Assembly (NCBI GenBank): GCA_965644295.1
Contig: CBFFRP010000159.1
Coordinates: 1-64,000 of the forward strand
Direction: 5' to 3'
Source of the DNA: Paraphysomonas bandaiensis
Lineage: Eukaryota; Chrysophyceae
Length of the DNA: 64,000 nt
Shown here: piece by piece, positions 1-10,135 of the stretch
Layout of the letters: every line of letters begins with the position of its first letter
How positions within the stretch are numbered: position 1 is the stretch's first letter
Notes under the pieces: generated by a model
Databases searched by the model: none
Told to the model about the DNA's origin: nothing
The model's input: only the letters and a program-made list of their open reading frames with translations
Made by a program: the position numbers and the translations under genes

Positions 1-599
1 TTGCGGTGGCTGCACCAAGTTGATGTCCGATATGCCTTTGATGTGACCCTGAGAACTCCTGAGATAGGAGTCCCATCGGGCAGACCATGCAGTGATGATT
101 TCGTGGGTGGGGGGGTGGTTGCCGGGGGGCCGCGCCATCCCATGCCGTTTGTAGCAGAATTAAGAACATCTTTTGGATAATCGCAAAACCATGAGCATTC
201 CTTCCTGTATTACTCTCATTTCCGGGGAAAAGCCATTCTTGAACTTTTGAGCGTGTGCGCTGACAACGTTCGTGTAGGCGTGTGCTATGTGTACATGCAG
301 GACGCTTCGCCTCAAGCGAAGCTGGAGGTTATGTGATGGATGGCCGCTAGTCTGTTGTGCCACCTCAGGAGGGAGTATGGTAGTCGATCCGTTGTCTAAA
401 TGTGGTAGTTGTGCATGAAGTTGGAGGAGTCTTGCGGTGTATGCCTGTAGCTTCCTTGGAGTCCTTCGGGTTTACATTGAGACGGGGGGGATTCGGAGGT
501 GCGACTCAGGTGGTCGAGGTCAAGACTGACTGGTACGGTGAAGCCGACCCAGACCGGTCGATGATCGAAGGCTGCTGCGAGTAATGAGGAAATTCAAGG

Positions 600-1390
600 C
601 AGCCGGTGTCCGTAACAGACATGTTCGGAGGTAACGGCGTGTGTAGAATATGATCGATCCGCGATATTCCTTTGTCTAATCTGTGGAAGGTATGATATGT
701 TTTCCTGGGTAGGAGAAGCTCGTAAGGTGGTGCAGCCAGTTGGAGTTTGTCGGCGGCAAGTGGTCATATGTCTCTGCCGCTGATTTGTCTCCGTGTGGGT
801 AGCCAGTCGCCGGCGACAATGACGGTATGGCCCCTGGCTCTGGGCCTTAGTGACCCATTGCCGTAAGGATGTTGCATAGGTAGCTTCGTAGGGGTCAGCA
901 GCACAGATACCCACGGGACGCTCTCCCTAGCTTGGTCAATTTGCTCCGTAACAGTGCGCAAGTGCCTGGCGTGGATGGCTTCGGGGGTAGATAGACGCTT
1001 ATTAGTACTAGGGTGTGCGCCACCGGATCGTTTTGGAACTCTAGTCGGCCTCAGTCCAAACCAAGTCCCGTAAAGTCAGCCTTTGTGAAGGCGAGACGGC
1101 GCCTCCAGTATCTCGCTGATTATGACTACTGTACCCCCCATTAGTGGGTCTCTTGAAGTCAGTTTTGGCTGCTTGCTGAGGAAGAGGCATATTCTTGTTC
1201 CCTCGGAGTGCATCTTCGATGATACGCGTGAAGAAGTTGGCCTGAGTTTCTGTTAGACGGACATCCTGTAATAGGAGCACGTCCAATTTTTGCCGCTTAA
1301 AGTGTCGGATGATAGCTTGGGCTTTACCTGTGTGTGATGCCGGATTGCCACTTGTGTTCCATGTGAAGAGTCGGAGTCCATGGCTGCTCT
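600..1390 (-). pseudogene. APE-type endonuclease domain of LINE copy 1, with stops and frameshift
   Basis: The domain begins LRLFTWNTSGN (metal-binding Asn) and continues with LDVLLLQDVRL, which corresponds to the usual Gln-Glu motif with Asp replacing Glu. A frame change near 1150 leads to GGTVVIISEILEAPSRLHKG, an in-frame TGA near 1083, then HTVIVAGDWLPT (the GDxN region, altered to GDW). A second stop near 762 precedes SRIDHIL, the typical C-terminal motif. The order N, E/D, GD, SRID matches the apurinic endonuclease of APE-type LINEs, which nicks target DNA to prime reverse transcription. Stops, frameshift and altered active-site residues show inactivity. Downstream to position 1 I see only degraded linker sequence. 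Confidence 0.75.
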
Positions 1391-1529
1391 CGAGGGATCC
1401 TTGGGGATGCTGCTGGAGGTCTCTGTAGGAGTTCCACTCTTGTCTGCAAGGAGTCTGTCCCATACTGCTATATTGGCACCGCCTATGTCGCTGTCGTACG
1501 CAGCCCTGGCTTGGATTAATATCTCAAGT

Positions 1530-1990
1530 GGCCAGCGTTGATCATACCAATAATGATGTCCGTAGTTGATGAGAAGTTCTTCATCCTTAGCAATGGAACG
1601 TATAGTACGGACATAGAGGCGTTTATTTTTCGTGACAAACTTGACATTAGCCATGTTTGTGGCTAGGGGGTCATTAATATACCCAGCTTCGCATGTTACA
1701 CATTGTCGGACTTGGTCATGAGCCATCTATTGCGAAGGTACCAGTACTGTCTTGAACTATGTAATCAGAACGCCTTGTAGACTGACTCATCTTTGTTAGT
1801 GGATAGCGTTTGCCTTTGTACTCAGCAATGATGACGTCTGGCTGGGAATGTGTTCTTCGCATAAAGGGATAGTCCTTTGGCAGTGTTATCGGCGTACGCA
1901 ATGTAGAACTTTCTTGACCAGTCCCTGTCCCAGCCGGTGGTATCTAGTGCTGGAGTTGGTCTGATCGTTCGTGTGGTCGTGGTTGGGTGT
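1530..1990 (-). pseudogene. SET domain inside LINE copy 1, broken by two frameshifts
   Basis: Three adjacent minus-strand frames together give a recognisable SET domain. First comes KGLSLYAKNTFPA, then (frame change near 1830) DVIIAEYKGKRYP and DYIVQDSTGTFAIDG, then (frame change near 1725) YINDPLATNMANVKFV and IRSIAKDEELLINYG followed by YW. These match the SET N-terminal strand, the Tyr-Ile-Asn core and the C-terminal E-L-x-x-x-Y-G motif of lysine methyltransferases. The domain lies between the OTU-like block and the endonuclease. The breaks mean this copy cannot encode a working enzyme. A SET domain in a LINE is not something I know as a standard architecture, so it may be a captured host domain. 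Confidence 0.72.
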
Positions 1991-3043
1991 GAGTTGTGAA
2001 GGTCTCGTTGGTTGGTCACTTTCATCATAATTTACGACCTTTTTGGCTTTCCGGGTTGGCTGGCATCGACTTGTCAACGCAGTTTGGGCGTGTTTCAACT
2101 GCATCTTCTTGTGCGATGGTAGTGCTCCAGGGGTTGAAGCCTGCAGAATCTGTCGATTTGTTCGTGCTAACTTGGTGCTGCTTGACGAGGTTGTTCTGGT
2201 GCTGGTCATCTTTGATGTCCTATTGTTGTTCGTGATTGAGTCCGCGGGGAGTGTAGGTGGAGCGATGGGGTCAGCCGTTGAGAGTATACTGGTGGCCAAG
2301 GTGTTTTCAAGAGATAGTAGGGCGTTGTCTAGGGCAGTAGAAAGACCGGCAGGGTCTAAGAGGAAGTAGTGAGCATCTTGTAGTATGACATGGTAGTAGT
2401 TATCACGAATAGCGTCCCTAAGTTCGTCCACCTTCCATGCGATGTTATAAGCTACTTTGTCAGTAGGGATGCCTACAATGCTGAGGTAATTACCATTTAG
2501 CGCCCACGTCGTGCAGGGGTTGATAGTAGAGGCTAAAAGGTGGACCTCTCGCACTGAGAGCCAGTGAGTTATGTCGTCTTCCGTAGTGTATGTTGTTTTG
2601 GTAGGTATTAAAAGTGCGGCCTGTGCGTGATCTAACTTATGTCGTAGTGGCTGAAGTGTGTGATGGGCCATGCACTCCCGTTGCAGTATGTCGAACGCTT
2701 GGGTGCCTAATGTATTTATGAAAGATGCTAGCGTGTGACGGTCCTTGCGTTGTTTGAGGTCTAATTTTAGACAGGAGCGAGTGTGTCGCCTGCTTGAAGC
2801 AAGAATGTGCAGATGATAGAGTGTGCTGTATGCACAGTACCCATCACTAGGGATATGTTGTTGTGTGCGAAGGGCTGAGGGTCTGAGGGTGAGGCGGTAG
2901 ACTCTGCTCATGTCGCACATATGGAGCCTGAGTTGTCGACGGTCCGTGGGGTTCATCTGTCGTAGTTGACGTCGAGCTCTCGGTGACAAGGAGACTGCAA
3001 TTACTTCCCTCTGTTCCTGTTGCTCTCTGTGCTCATGTGGCAT
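1886..3043 (-). pseudogene. LINE copy 1, further OTU-like block (385 aa), frameshifted at its end
   Basis: The block contains SDGYCAYSTLYHL near residue 69, which fits the OTU-type Asp-Gly-x-Cys nucleophile, and DAHYFLLDP about 155 residues later as the candidate His. A Ser/Thr/Lys-rich linker follows. The frame is lost near 1990: the adjacent minus-strand frame continues directly into the SET domain, so the last 50 or so residues of the ORF are out-of-frame readthrough. It is separated from the 821-aa ORF by only 20 nt in a different frame. Together they look like two or three tandem OTU-like modules in one polyprotein. Start MPHEHREQQ is only the first ATG and may not be a real initiation site. 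Confidence 0.6.
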
Positions 3044-3063
3044 AGGTGGTGCTGATTGACGGC

Positions 3064-5529
3064 TCAGAAGTCCAGAGGATATTGGTGCTCTGTCTGGAGG
3101 TCTGGTGTTGTAGAAAACAGGATAGCCGCTCCTGAGTCCGTGTTAGAGCGTGCATGATGCAGGTGGGGATATTTGTTGCATTGAGTATGTGAAACCCATG
3201 CTGGCTGCAGTATGATGTCATGGGTTACCACAGTGTTGGTAGAAGCGTGCACTGTTAGTGCCTGTCTGGAGAATGGTGACAGCTGTGCCCAACCAGGCGC
3301 CAGGTGCGGTTGAACAGCGTCCCATAGTCTGTATGGTATGGAGAGAAGATCGAGTAGCAGTTGGAAATCCTCCGTGTCTAGATGTAGTCCTGTGTGTGGA
3401 GTCGAGGATTCATATTGCATGAGTGTCTTACGGAGACTAACAGTGGCTGTTGAGGGAATACCCTTTGTCAGGCAAAGGGTCCGCACATGCCTAGATACAA
3501 CATGAGTGGAGTCTGCCCAGGGTTTGTTGCCATTCGCGAGATGCTGGGCAACTAGTAGGGCGCTGTGCGTGGTATCCAATTTGTGCTCTGGTAGCGTGAA
3601 TGATATCATGAGATCATAGTTGTCCGTCCTGGAAGCCTTGGCTATGAATCCTTCCCATATGTCTGTACAGGCAGGGGATAGCATGTGTGCATATATTTCT
3701 TTTAAAAGGTTTCCCTGTGGGGAGGCAGCAATGGTTTGGGTTTCATCATATCTAACCCAGTTGTTCAGCAGATCGGAGTGAAAGGGCGTGTGACCCCAGC
3801 CCTCTGTGTAGTGTCGGGGGTGTGTGGCAATGTCCTTGGGCAGTGCATCCGGCCTGATGTCAGGAGTGGTAGTGGAGTGTGAGGATGGGCCGTCTGGGGC
3901 TAATGCTAGAGTTCCCATGGTGTTCAGTTGAGTAGGGTTGGTGGTAGGTGGCCTCCGTTTGACTGGGAAATAGTCAAATAGAGTTGCATACGGTGTGGTG
4001 GCATCCTTAGTGGGTAAGGGTAATGTGTGGGTGGATTTGCTGGGTCCGTCACCGCTGTTATCGGAAGAGAATTCCTTCCCCTGAAGGGCGTGGGAGGGAT
4101 GGTTGATGGACCTGGCACGATGTACTCCTTGCATTCCCTTGGAATGATATTGCAACACATTTTGGAGACGCATGATGACGAGGTCAGGAATTCTCTCGAG
4201 TAGCGCGTGTAGTTCCAACTCCACCGGGTATTTAGTGTCCAGGAAGAAGTGGTCGTTGGAGCAAAACACATCATAAGATGGAAGGAATTGAGTTTGTGGA
4301 AGGAAGGAGGAATGGTGGGTAGACCAGTACGCCCAGTTGTGGCCAAGGTCCACTGGTGAATCTTGCCAGATACGAATTCGTATACTCAGGGTTTCTGCCA
4401 GGAGGGCTATGATGTCTGTGTAGCCCCATTGCTCTGGGGGTATTCCGACAGCAGTTGGTCGTTTGCGGCGTAGTGCTTTGTTGTACGTTGTTAGCTGCTG
4501 TCGGAGCTTCTTCCGGATGCATGCAAAGTTAAGCATCTTGGCTTCAGCGAGCGTGTAGGTACTAAGTACCGTCCTGCTTGTCTGAATGACTTGGAGCAGT
4601 TTTGCTTTCGAGGCTGGATCATCGGGATTTAAATACGGGTAGTGGTCCTCCTCCGGTTGTTTGTGGTATATTGCGGCAATAGCAGCTAGTCCGCAGAAGC
4701 CCTCCATTGGTGTGTTGTTGTATTCTGTGTGTGTGTAGTGACGTGCAACCAGCATTTTCCCCTCCTCAAGCGAACATCTGAGGTGCTGTTCTATGCGTTC
4801 TAAAGCGTGCCTCGATTGTAGCATGGACATGACACTGTGAACCACCTCTTCGTGTATGGCAATGGCTAACAGACCGCTGGGCGAGTAGAAGGACCAATTC
4901 TGCAGTCCGGGGTCCGTGAAGGCAGCTGGCAGAGGGTGCGGCACAAATAGTTGAGGCAGTACACTTGTGTCAGTGATTGTTCTCTCTTGTTCGTCCTCCA
5001 CTGTGGGCGGAGGGAGGCAAATAGTATGTGTGGAGTCTTCTGGACGGGGGGGTGCTGTAACAGCTGTGGGTGCTGTGTCAGGTATAGGAGTGGTCACGAT
5101 GTTGTGTGTGTCTATACACTGTTGTGCCAGGTGTTGTAAATGCTCTCGCCATGCTTGCTTGTTGTGGGCACGGATGCGGAGCTTGTTTCGTGTCTGTTGA
5201 CGTTGTATGTGTGGAGGGAGGGACTGGATTGTTCCTTCACGAAATTGTTGCAGAGTTCGTTTGCGACTGAGCCGCCGGAGGTTGTTCCGCTTACGTTGTG
5301 TCGAGGCCGGCCGTTTTCGTGGTCCATCACCACTATTATCACAGGAAAAGTGCGGTCCTTGATGCCTTTTCGTGGGATGTACACTGGTGGATCTCGACTG
5401 TTTGTCTGGCGGTTTACGTGGTGGACGCATGTGGGTGCTACAGGCGAAGGTCGTTGTGTCAGGTGAGGGCCCACTATGGATATGTAAGTGTGGACTGGGG
5501 GATAACCACGTGTGAGCAGCTGCGGACAC
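3064..5529 (-). CDS. LINE copy 1, OTU-like cysteine protease ORF (821 aa)
   Basis: The ORF has a basic N-terminal third and an OTU-like module near residues 265-435. The module shows, in order, the nucleophile region EGFCGLAAIAAI (Cys near residue 276), the helix motif WGYTDIIALLAETL, and the candidate catalytic His in SNDHFFLD near residue 427. That order matches the OTU fold (Asp/Gly-x-Cys, W-G-x4-I-x-A-L, terminal His). A second, more degenerate module near residues 600-790 repeats the pattern (DTEDFQLLLDLLSIPYRLW) without a clear nucleophile. The motif DNSGDGP occurs twice. OTU-like proteases are known from some LINEs, but the function here (polyprotein cleavage or deubiquitination) is inferred. 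Part of this region is kept in frame in the copy at 28748. Confidence 0.65.
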   Translation of the reverse strand: MSAAAHTWLSPSPHLHIHSGPSPDTTTFACSTHMRPPRKPPDKQSRSTSVHPTKRHQGPHFSCDNSGDGPRKRPASTQRKRNNLRRLSRKRTLQQFREGTIQSLPPHIQRQQTRNKLRIRAHNKQAWREHLQHLAQQCIDTHNIVTTPIPDTAPTAVTAPPRPEDSTHTICLPPPTVEDEQERTITDTSVLPQLFVPHPLPAAFTDPGLQNWSFYSPSGLLAIAIHEEVVHSVMSMLQSRHALERIEQHLRCSLEEGKMLVARHYTHTEYNNTPMEGFCGLAAIAAIYHKQPEEDHYPYLNPDDPASKAKLLQVIQTSRTVLSTYTLAEAKMLNFACIRKKLRQQLTTYNKALRRKRPTAVGIPPEQWGYTDIIALLAETLSIRIRIWQDSPVDLGHNWAYWSTHHSSFLPQTQFLPSYDVFCSNDHFFLDTKYPVELELHALLERIPDLVIMRLQNVLQYHSKGMQGVHRARSINHPSHALQGKEFSSDNSGDGPSKSTHTLPLPTKDATTPYATLFDYFPVKRRPPTTNPTQLNTMGTLALAPDGPSSHSTTTPDIRPDALPKDIATHPRHYTEGWGHTPFHSDLLNNWVRYDETQTIAASPQGNLLKEIYAHMLSPACTDIWEGFIAKASRTDNYDLMISFTLPEHKLDTTHSALLVAQHLANGNKPWADSTHVVSRHVRTLCLTKGIPSTATVSLRKTLMQYESSTPHTGLHLDTEDFQLLLDLLSIPYRLWDAVQPHLAPGWAQLSPFSRQALTVHASTNTVVTHDIILQPAWVSHTQCNKYPHLHHARSNTDSGAAILFSTTPDLQTEHQYPLDF

Positions 5530-5577
5530 TTCTATGAGTGTACGTTTGATGTTCGTTGTGTCCCAGTCCAGTAGGAG

Positions 5578-7149
5578 TCAGTTGGAGTCGGAGCCGAAGA
5601 TGTCCGAGTCCACCCGAGAGTGTTCTTCTGAGGACCTTTCTGGGATACTGTGATCTACCTTGTTTTTATAGTAATCAAGTACCGTGAGAGTCGCCCCAGC
5701 ATCGATCTCATAGAGAGCTGCAACCGCGTTTTCCATTTGCGCGAGGATGGCATGGATTTTTGACAGAGGTACAAGATCTGAAGCGATGTGTAGAGCTATT
5801 TCGCAGAGCTCTGGGCAGGTGGGAGCTGGTGCTGGCTCTGTTGATGGGGATGTGTCCATCTGTCGCTGTCGTTTGGGAGTGTACGATCGCGGTGTATCGG
5901 TCTGCATTTGTGGAGCAACAGTTGGACCGAAGGGTTGAAGGGACGTTGGAGGCGGTATTATGGGAGGGGCGTTTGTTGCTGTGTCTGTGGCCTTATGGAG
6001 GCCGTATAGAAACCGCTGAGTAGGGAGGCCAGGGGGGACTGCTATGGTGTGATAGAGGAGCCTTAGAGTTTCGTCACCCAGAGCTTTGCGCAGTAAAGGC
6101 ACGATACCTGTGCGTGAGATTTCCCAACAGAGTTTGATCTTGGTATTCCTGTCGTCCAGGTAAATGTAGGTTTGTTCAACTAAGCGTTCTTTTTCTTTGC
6201 GCCCGCTTGTGAGTGGGTTGCGGGCGGTCCAAATGATGTCCTCTATGTCCGTGGATGGGATACCTATGGCCTCACAGGCTTGCCAGACTTGGATGGGAGA
6301 TAGGAGTGTTTCAGAGCAGACAGCGATGCGGAAGAGTTCTTGAGACGGTGTCCAGTTGGACTGCTTTTGCGTGGGTGTTTCAGTGCTGACCATTCTACAA
6401 CAGAGTGAGCCGAGGTTGATTTCGACATGTCCTCCTATTTCATTATTGAAGAGTGCTTTATAGAATTTAGCTCTTAGATCCTGATCGTGAATGGGATCGT
6501 GGAGTAATAGAATCTGATAGAACCTATATGTTTTATCAGTGGCTCGAGTCTTGCCTCTATAGTGTGTTAGAGTCCAGAATACTTCGTATAGAGGTAGCGT
6601 GGGGAAACCTCCCGTTCGGAGAAGCATATCCAGCGTGTTTCGTAACCTAAAGGCATGTGCAGGTCTGGTGTGCGCTGAGTCTGCATGTAGCCCATATATA
6701 GCCGCCACTGGTATCAGCGAGGGCTCATCCTTGGTGCGACCCACGAAGAGTTCTCGTGGCGTTCGGAAAAGTGATATCTGGACATGTCGGCGTTCGGTCC
6801 GAAGGAGGCCTTTGTCATCGACTGATGTGCCCGTTTCTACATGGAGGTCAAAGCATAGAGGGGAGGAGTACATACATGAGTCAGCGGTAACATTCGCTCC
6901 CATGCCCTGTCGGACTTCGTACCCAGGTCTGCCTAGGTCGAACGCTCGGACTACCCTACTCGCTGTGGGAGCGGGTAAGTCTGAACACGTTCGTGCATCC
7001 TTGGCTGCCCTGAAGGTAGCGATGTCTTGGGGGGTAGGGGGTTGAATGGGAAACCCCAACTCATGGATAAGGTAGTGTGTTATCCCCAGGAAGGTGGCAT
7101 CATCAGCAGCTTTTATGTTTGTAAGGACGAGTGTTTTGTACTCTCCCAC
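5578..7149 (-). CDS. LINE copy 1, second ORF (523 aa), function unknown
   Basis: An uninterrupted 523-residue frame starts MGEYKTLVLTN and is open upstream without an ATG to about 7330, where a Lys/Gln-rich helical stretch is encoded. It ends with an acidic, Ser-rich tail (DSDIFGSDSN). I recognise no family. Clusters of aromatic and charged residues and predicted alternating strands suggest a folded protein. It lies between the N-terminal ORF and the OTU-like blocks, with 48 nt to the next ORF. It is absent from the two deleted copies, so it is not needed for those copies to be mobilised in trans. An ORF1-type RNA-binding role is possible but unsupported. Confidence 0.55.
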   Translation of the reverse strand: MGEYKTLVLTNIKAADDATFLGITHYLIHELGFPIQPPTPQDIATFRAAKDARTCSDLPAPTASRVVRAFDLGRPGYEVRQGMGANVTADSCMYSSPLCFDLHVETGTSVDDKGLLRTERRHVQISLFRTPRELFVGRTKDEPSLIPVAAIYGLHADSAHTRPAHAFRLRNTLDMLLRTGGFPTLPLYEVFWTLTHYRGKTRATDKTYRFYQILLLHDPIHDQDLRAKFYKALFNNEIGGHVEINLGSLCCRMVSTETPTQKQSNWTPSQELFRIAVCSETLLSPIQVWQACEAIGIPSTDIEDIIWTARNPLTSGRKEKERLVEQTYIYLDDRNTKIKLCWEISRTGIVPLLRKALGDETLRLLYHTIAVPPGLPTQRFLYGLHKATDTATNAPPIIPPPTSLQPFGPTVAPQMQTDTPRSYTPKRQRQMDTSPSTEPAPAPTCPELCEIALHIASDLVPLSKIHAILAQMENAVAALYEIDAGATLTVLDYYKNKVDHSIPERSSEEHSRVDSDIFGSDSN

Positions 7150-8117
7150 AGGTAGGTCATTTTCCCATCCCAGAAAGGTGCGTACCGATGGGAGCTGTAG
7201 CTGGGGAGTGTCAGCTTTGGCTTTCTTCTGTTCTCTGATAGCATTTTTGATCTGCGCATCAATGTTGGTTGGTTGATAGGAGGGGGAAGAACAAACTTTG
7301 GAGTGAAGGTTCTGGAAGTGTTGGAATTTGTTTCACGTTTCATTGAAATTGTGTCGAAGTTGCTTCTAGAGAGTGTTGGTGTATATCTGTATGTGAACCG
7401 AGTGTTGTTGCGCAAGAGACTTAAGCGTGAACTTTGGGGCCTTGCATAGGTGATATACTCATAACCAGCAAGATTGAGTGGGTGTGTGTTGGTAGGGTAT
7501 TGATGGGGTCCGGGGCTACGTGGTGTACCGCATGCTAGCACCGTTTTTGTGTGGTATACATCCTGTAGGGCACTGTAGTACAGTAGCCGAATATACCGTA
7601 TGCGGAATACAGTGTCTGTCCAATAAGAGGAATGGGCTGAGGGAGTGATAGGTGAACAGAATGAGGGGGTAACCTGCTGGATGCATAGACCACAGAGAAA
7701 CCATGTTGGGTTGTTTTGTGTGGACATCAGGAGGCAGCCCTGTAGCTCAGTTGTGAGGGTTCGAGAGTATTCTGTGACCATATGGAGAGCACCAGAGGAT
7801 CTTTTGCGTGGACCTGCTCGCACGAGCCACGTTTTGAGTGGTTGTAACCGTAGAATTCGATAGGTGAGACTATGATGTCTACTGATGTGATGGCATATGA
7901 ATGCGGTAAGCGCTGCATTAGTGCAGGCACGTGGTTTAGCCGAAGCCGTTAGGTTGGGTGGAAGTCGCAAAGCCAGGCAGTGAGGCTTGGAACGTGTACA
8001 ACGTGGTAAAACAAGAGATTTGTCGGAGACGAGGTGATCAGCAAAATGTGGCCGAAGAGAGGGAGAAGAGGCCCTAGGCACACTGACATGACTCATCCAT
8101 ACCCTTAATAGGGACAT
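7113..8117 (-). CDS. LINE copy 1, N-terminal ORF (334 aa), function unknown
   Basis: This first ORF of the element begins MSLLRVWMSHVSVPRA about 70 nt inside the 5' end. The same start and the following 180 or so residues recur in frame in the copies at 28748 and 54565, which supports it as real element coding sequence. It is rich in Ser, Thr, Pro, His and Arg, and I see no known domain, zinc knuckle or membrane segment. Its 3' end overlaps the next frame, which stays open upstream of its first ATG to about 7330. A frameshift may therefore have separated one original ORF into two here. It could act like the nucleic-acid-binding ORF1 of other LINEs, but nothing visible shows that. Confidence 0.6.
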   Translation of the reverse strand: MSLLRVWMSHVSVPRASSPSLRPHFADHLVSDKSLVLPRCTRSKPHCLALRLPPNLTASAKPRACTNAALTAFICHHISRHHSLTYRILRLQPLKTWLVRAGPRKRSSGALHMVTEYSRTLTTELQGCLLMSTQNNPTWFLCGLCIQQVTPSFCSPITPSAHSSYWTDTVFRIRYIRLLYYSALQDVYHTKTVLACGTPRSPGPHQYPTNTHPLNLAGYEYITYARPQSSRLSLLRNNTRFTYRYTPTLSRSNFDTISMKRETNSNTSRTFTPKFVLPPPINQPTLMRRSKMLSENRRKPKLTLPSYSSHRYAPFWDGKMTYLWESTKHSSLQT

Positions 8118-8196
8118 TGAGCTTAAAGCTGGTTAATAAGGTGAAACTTTGTGTTGAACGGTATTTGCCACCGTAGGGCAGAGAAAGATGAGCTGA

Positions 8197-8958
8197 CGTG
8201 AGCTGACGGAGGAGCAGAAGCAGTGGGTCGAATCATTTCCGTATAGAGGAATTATTGGAGCGGTGTTGCATTTGGCGATTCACACTAGACCTGATCTGGC
8301 TTACGCTGTGGGGTTATTGGCTCGATTTAGTACTTCTCCAACATATGCGACTTGCAGATTAGCTATTCATTTGTTGAAATATTTACGTGGTACAGTTGAT
8401 AAGGGAATCAGATTCAGTGGGAGTGAGTTTGATTTACATGTATTCAGTGATTCAGACTGGGCTGGTGATAGGATGACTAGGCGGTCCACAACGGGATACA
8501 TCGTGCTTTTATGTGCGGGCGCTTTGGCCTGGCAGTCCAAGCTTCAGACCACAGTTGCGACTTCGAGCATGGAATCTGAGTATATGGCGGAGTATGCGGC
8601 TTTGCAAGAACTGGTGTGGCTTCGGGGGGTGTTCAAGGAGCTCGGACTCTTGGTAGCGAAGCCGACTCCATTCTTTATGGATAGTAAGAGTGCAAAGGAT
8701 CTTTCAGAGAATCCAGTGTACCATAAGAGGTCGAAGCATATTGACATCAAGTATCACTGGATAAGAGAACATGTTAATGGAAAATTTCCTACAGCAAAGT
8801 TGATTCATGTATCTACGGATGATATGGCGGCCGATATTTTTACAAAGGCGTTGTCCACGAAGATCTTCAGCCGTCATGAGAAAACGATTACCGGGGTTAA
8901 GAGGAGTGTGTCTAACAGTGTGGAGGAGCAGCAGAAGAAACGACCCCGAAGAGGTTAA
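8197..8958 (+). pseudogene. Ty1/copia pol remnant (RT C-terminus and RNase H)
   Basis: An open frame starts immediately right of the LINE 5' end and reads ELTEEQKQWVESFPYRGIIG, then HLAIHTRPDLAYAVGLLARF, the C-terminal RT/connection region of copia polyproteins. The RNase H follows (HVFSDSDWAGD, TTGYIV, SSMESEYMA, DSKSAKDL) and then the final motif KHIDIKYHWIREH...ADIFTKAL. All are typical of Ty1/copia. The remnant ends with a basic tail KKRPRRG and a stop. Everything upstream (gag, protease, integrase, most of RT) is absent because the LINE is inserted here or because of an earlier deletion. It is followed after 17 nt by the candidate LTR. Confidence 0.85.
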
Positions 8959-8975
8959 AGGTGTGTTTTAGTGGG

Positions 8976-9595
8976 TGAAAATCCCACATAACTGTATATC
9001 TAGTTGACTGCTAGATATATATGTATCTTTAAAAGATTTCACATCTGTTTTTACCTATGGGACTAGATAGTCATAGCATTATCAGATTATTGTGATCACT
9101 GCTGTTTTATCTCACTGCATTCTACATTGAGTGGGAGTATTAGAATATGGATCTTATTCTAGTATATTCAGTATGTCACTTGAAGACAATGTACGAGAAT
9201 ACAGTGAAATATAGTGATGTACAAATGCTGTGATGATATTGAGAAACTGAAATAGTTTGATCGTTCAAGATATGTTCAGTAACGAGAGGTTCGCATATGT
9301 AGGATATTATGCAGGGATTATAATGAGTTAGTGTTGGTTATCACAACTTCGTGTAAACGATACTAATAAATCTATCTAGTCTTACGACAAATTCTCTCTG
9401 TGATCTAGTGTAAAATGAGCGTTTCTCAACACTGCTGACTATATGTTGCGGCTCACGTTAGTTTTTTGGAGATACTTATCCCCCAGAACACCACGGAAAG
9501 GTGCGAGTCCTTTGTTGAGGGAACACTAGAGATAAGTTCAAAAGTTCTAACATAGAACTGAGAACTGTGATTAAGTGATTAATAAATTACTTTCA
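8976..9595 (+). repeat. Candidate 3' LTR of the truncated copia element
   Basis: The segment starts TGAAA directly after a G-rich stretch (TTTTAGTGGG) that could be the polypurine tract, and it ends TTTCA, giving a 5-bp TG...CA-type inverted terminus. Its length of about 620 bp suits an LTR. The 5' LTR is not in the window, so the boundaries cannot be checked by self-alignment. Support comes from 42872-42990, which matches the reverse complement of about 9430-9522 at roughly three-quarters identity, as expected of a repeat family. Confidence 0.5.
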
Positions 9596-10135
9596 AACAG
9601 ACGTAGTACTGCAATATTTTACCAGATTTAGCGAATTGCTAAACCGCTTTCGTTACAATACACAATATTACAATTTTTGACATTAACTATAATTCAATGT
9701 GACACATATACTCGTAATATCGTAAGACATACATTTATTAACATATATGCCATTTTACGAGACATTCGCGTGTTTCGTGGGAATAAAATACTGACTTATG
9801 CATATTTGTTATAGAAGCTATAAATAGGTTCAGATAGAGCTGAAGAAATTCGGCATCACTAGTTGGAAAACTATACTGATATCCGTCAATATATTATTCT
9901 TACCATGCATATTAATACTGTCTCTACTTGGACTTTTACTTCCACCACAAGAAGATTTTTACACGATATATTTCACAATGTATTATGCTGAAGTCAAATA
10001 GAGACGTATAGAATCAACGTATCTCTTTTACGTGTTGTAACTAATACGCTATATAAGGCACGACGGCCTTCAGATACTCGCACACGACGACTAGGGTACG
10101 ACGAAATATGTAATATTCACCATCATTCCTCTATA
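9596..10135. other. Intergenic, no gene seen
   Basis: About 540 bp of AT-rich sequence between the candidate LTR and the stop of the TDP2-HAD-macro gene. I see no ORF, RNA gene or repeat in it. Confidence 0.5.

Larger units (their letters stand above)
1..8186 (-). mobile_element. Non-LTR retrotransposon copy 1 (OTU/SET/APE LINE), 5' part, decayed
   Basis: The minus strand holds successive coding blocks in element order: an N-terminal ORF, a 523-aa ORF, OTU-like protease blocks, a SET domain and an APE-type endonuclease. A reverse transcriptase would be expected beyond position 1 and is not visible. The 5' boundary near 8186 is set by the motif TTCTCTGCCCTACG, which also begins the two related copies near 28678 and 54494. 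The element interrupts a copia polyprotein, whose reading frame resumes at 8197. Frameshifts and stop codons in the SET and endonuclease regions show this copy is inactive. The domain order resembles APE-bearing LINEs with an OTU-like protease such as the Dualen/RandI group, but clade assignment needs the RT. Confidence 0.8.

Noticed and set aside
402-584. Short plus-strand ORFs across 1-8100
   Set aside because: All are antisense to the LINE coding blocks and carry no family resemblance.
8976-9595. CRISPR-like or group II intron interpretation of the structured, repeat-bearing DNA near 9000-9600
   Set aside because: No regularly spaced repeats and no intron-encoded RT. Context after copia RNase H and the TGAAA/TTTCA ends fit an LTR.
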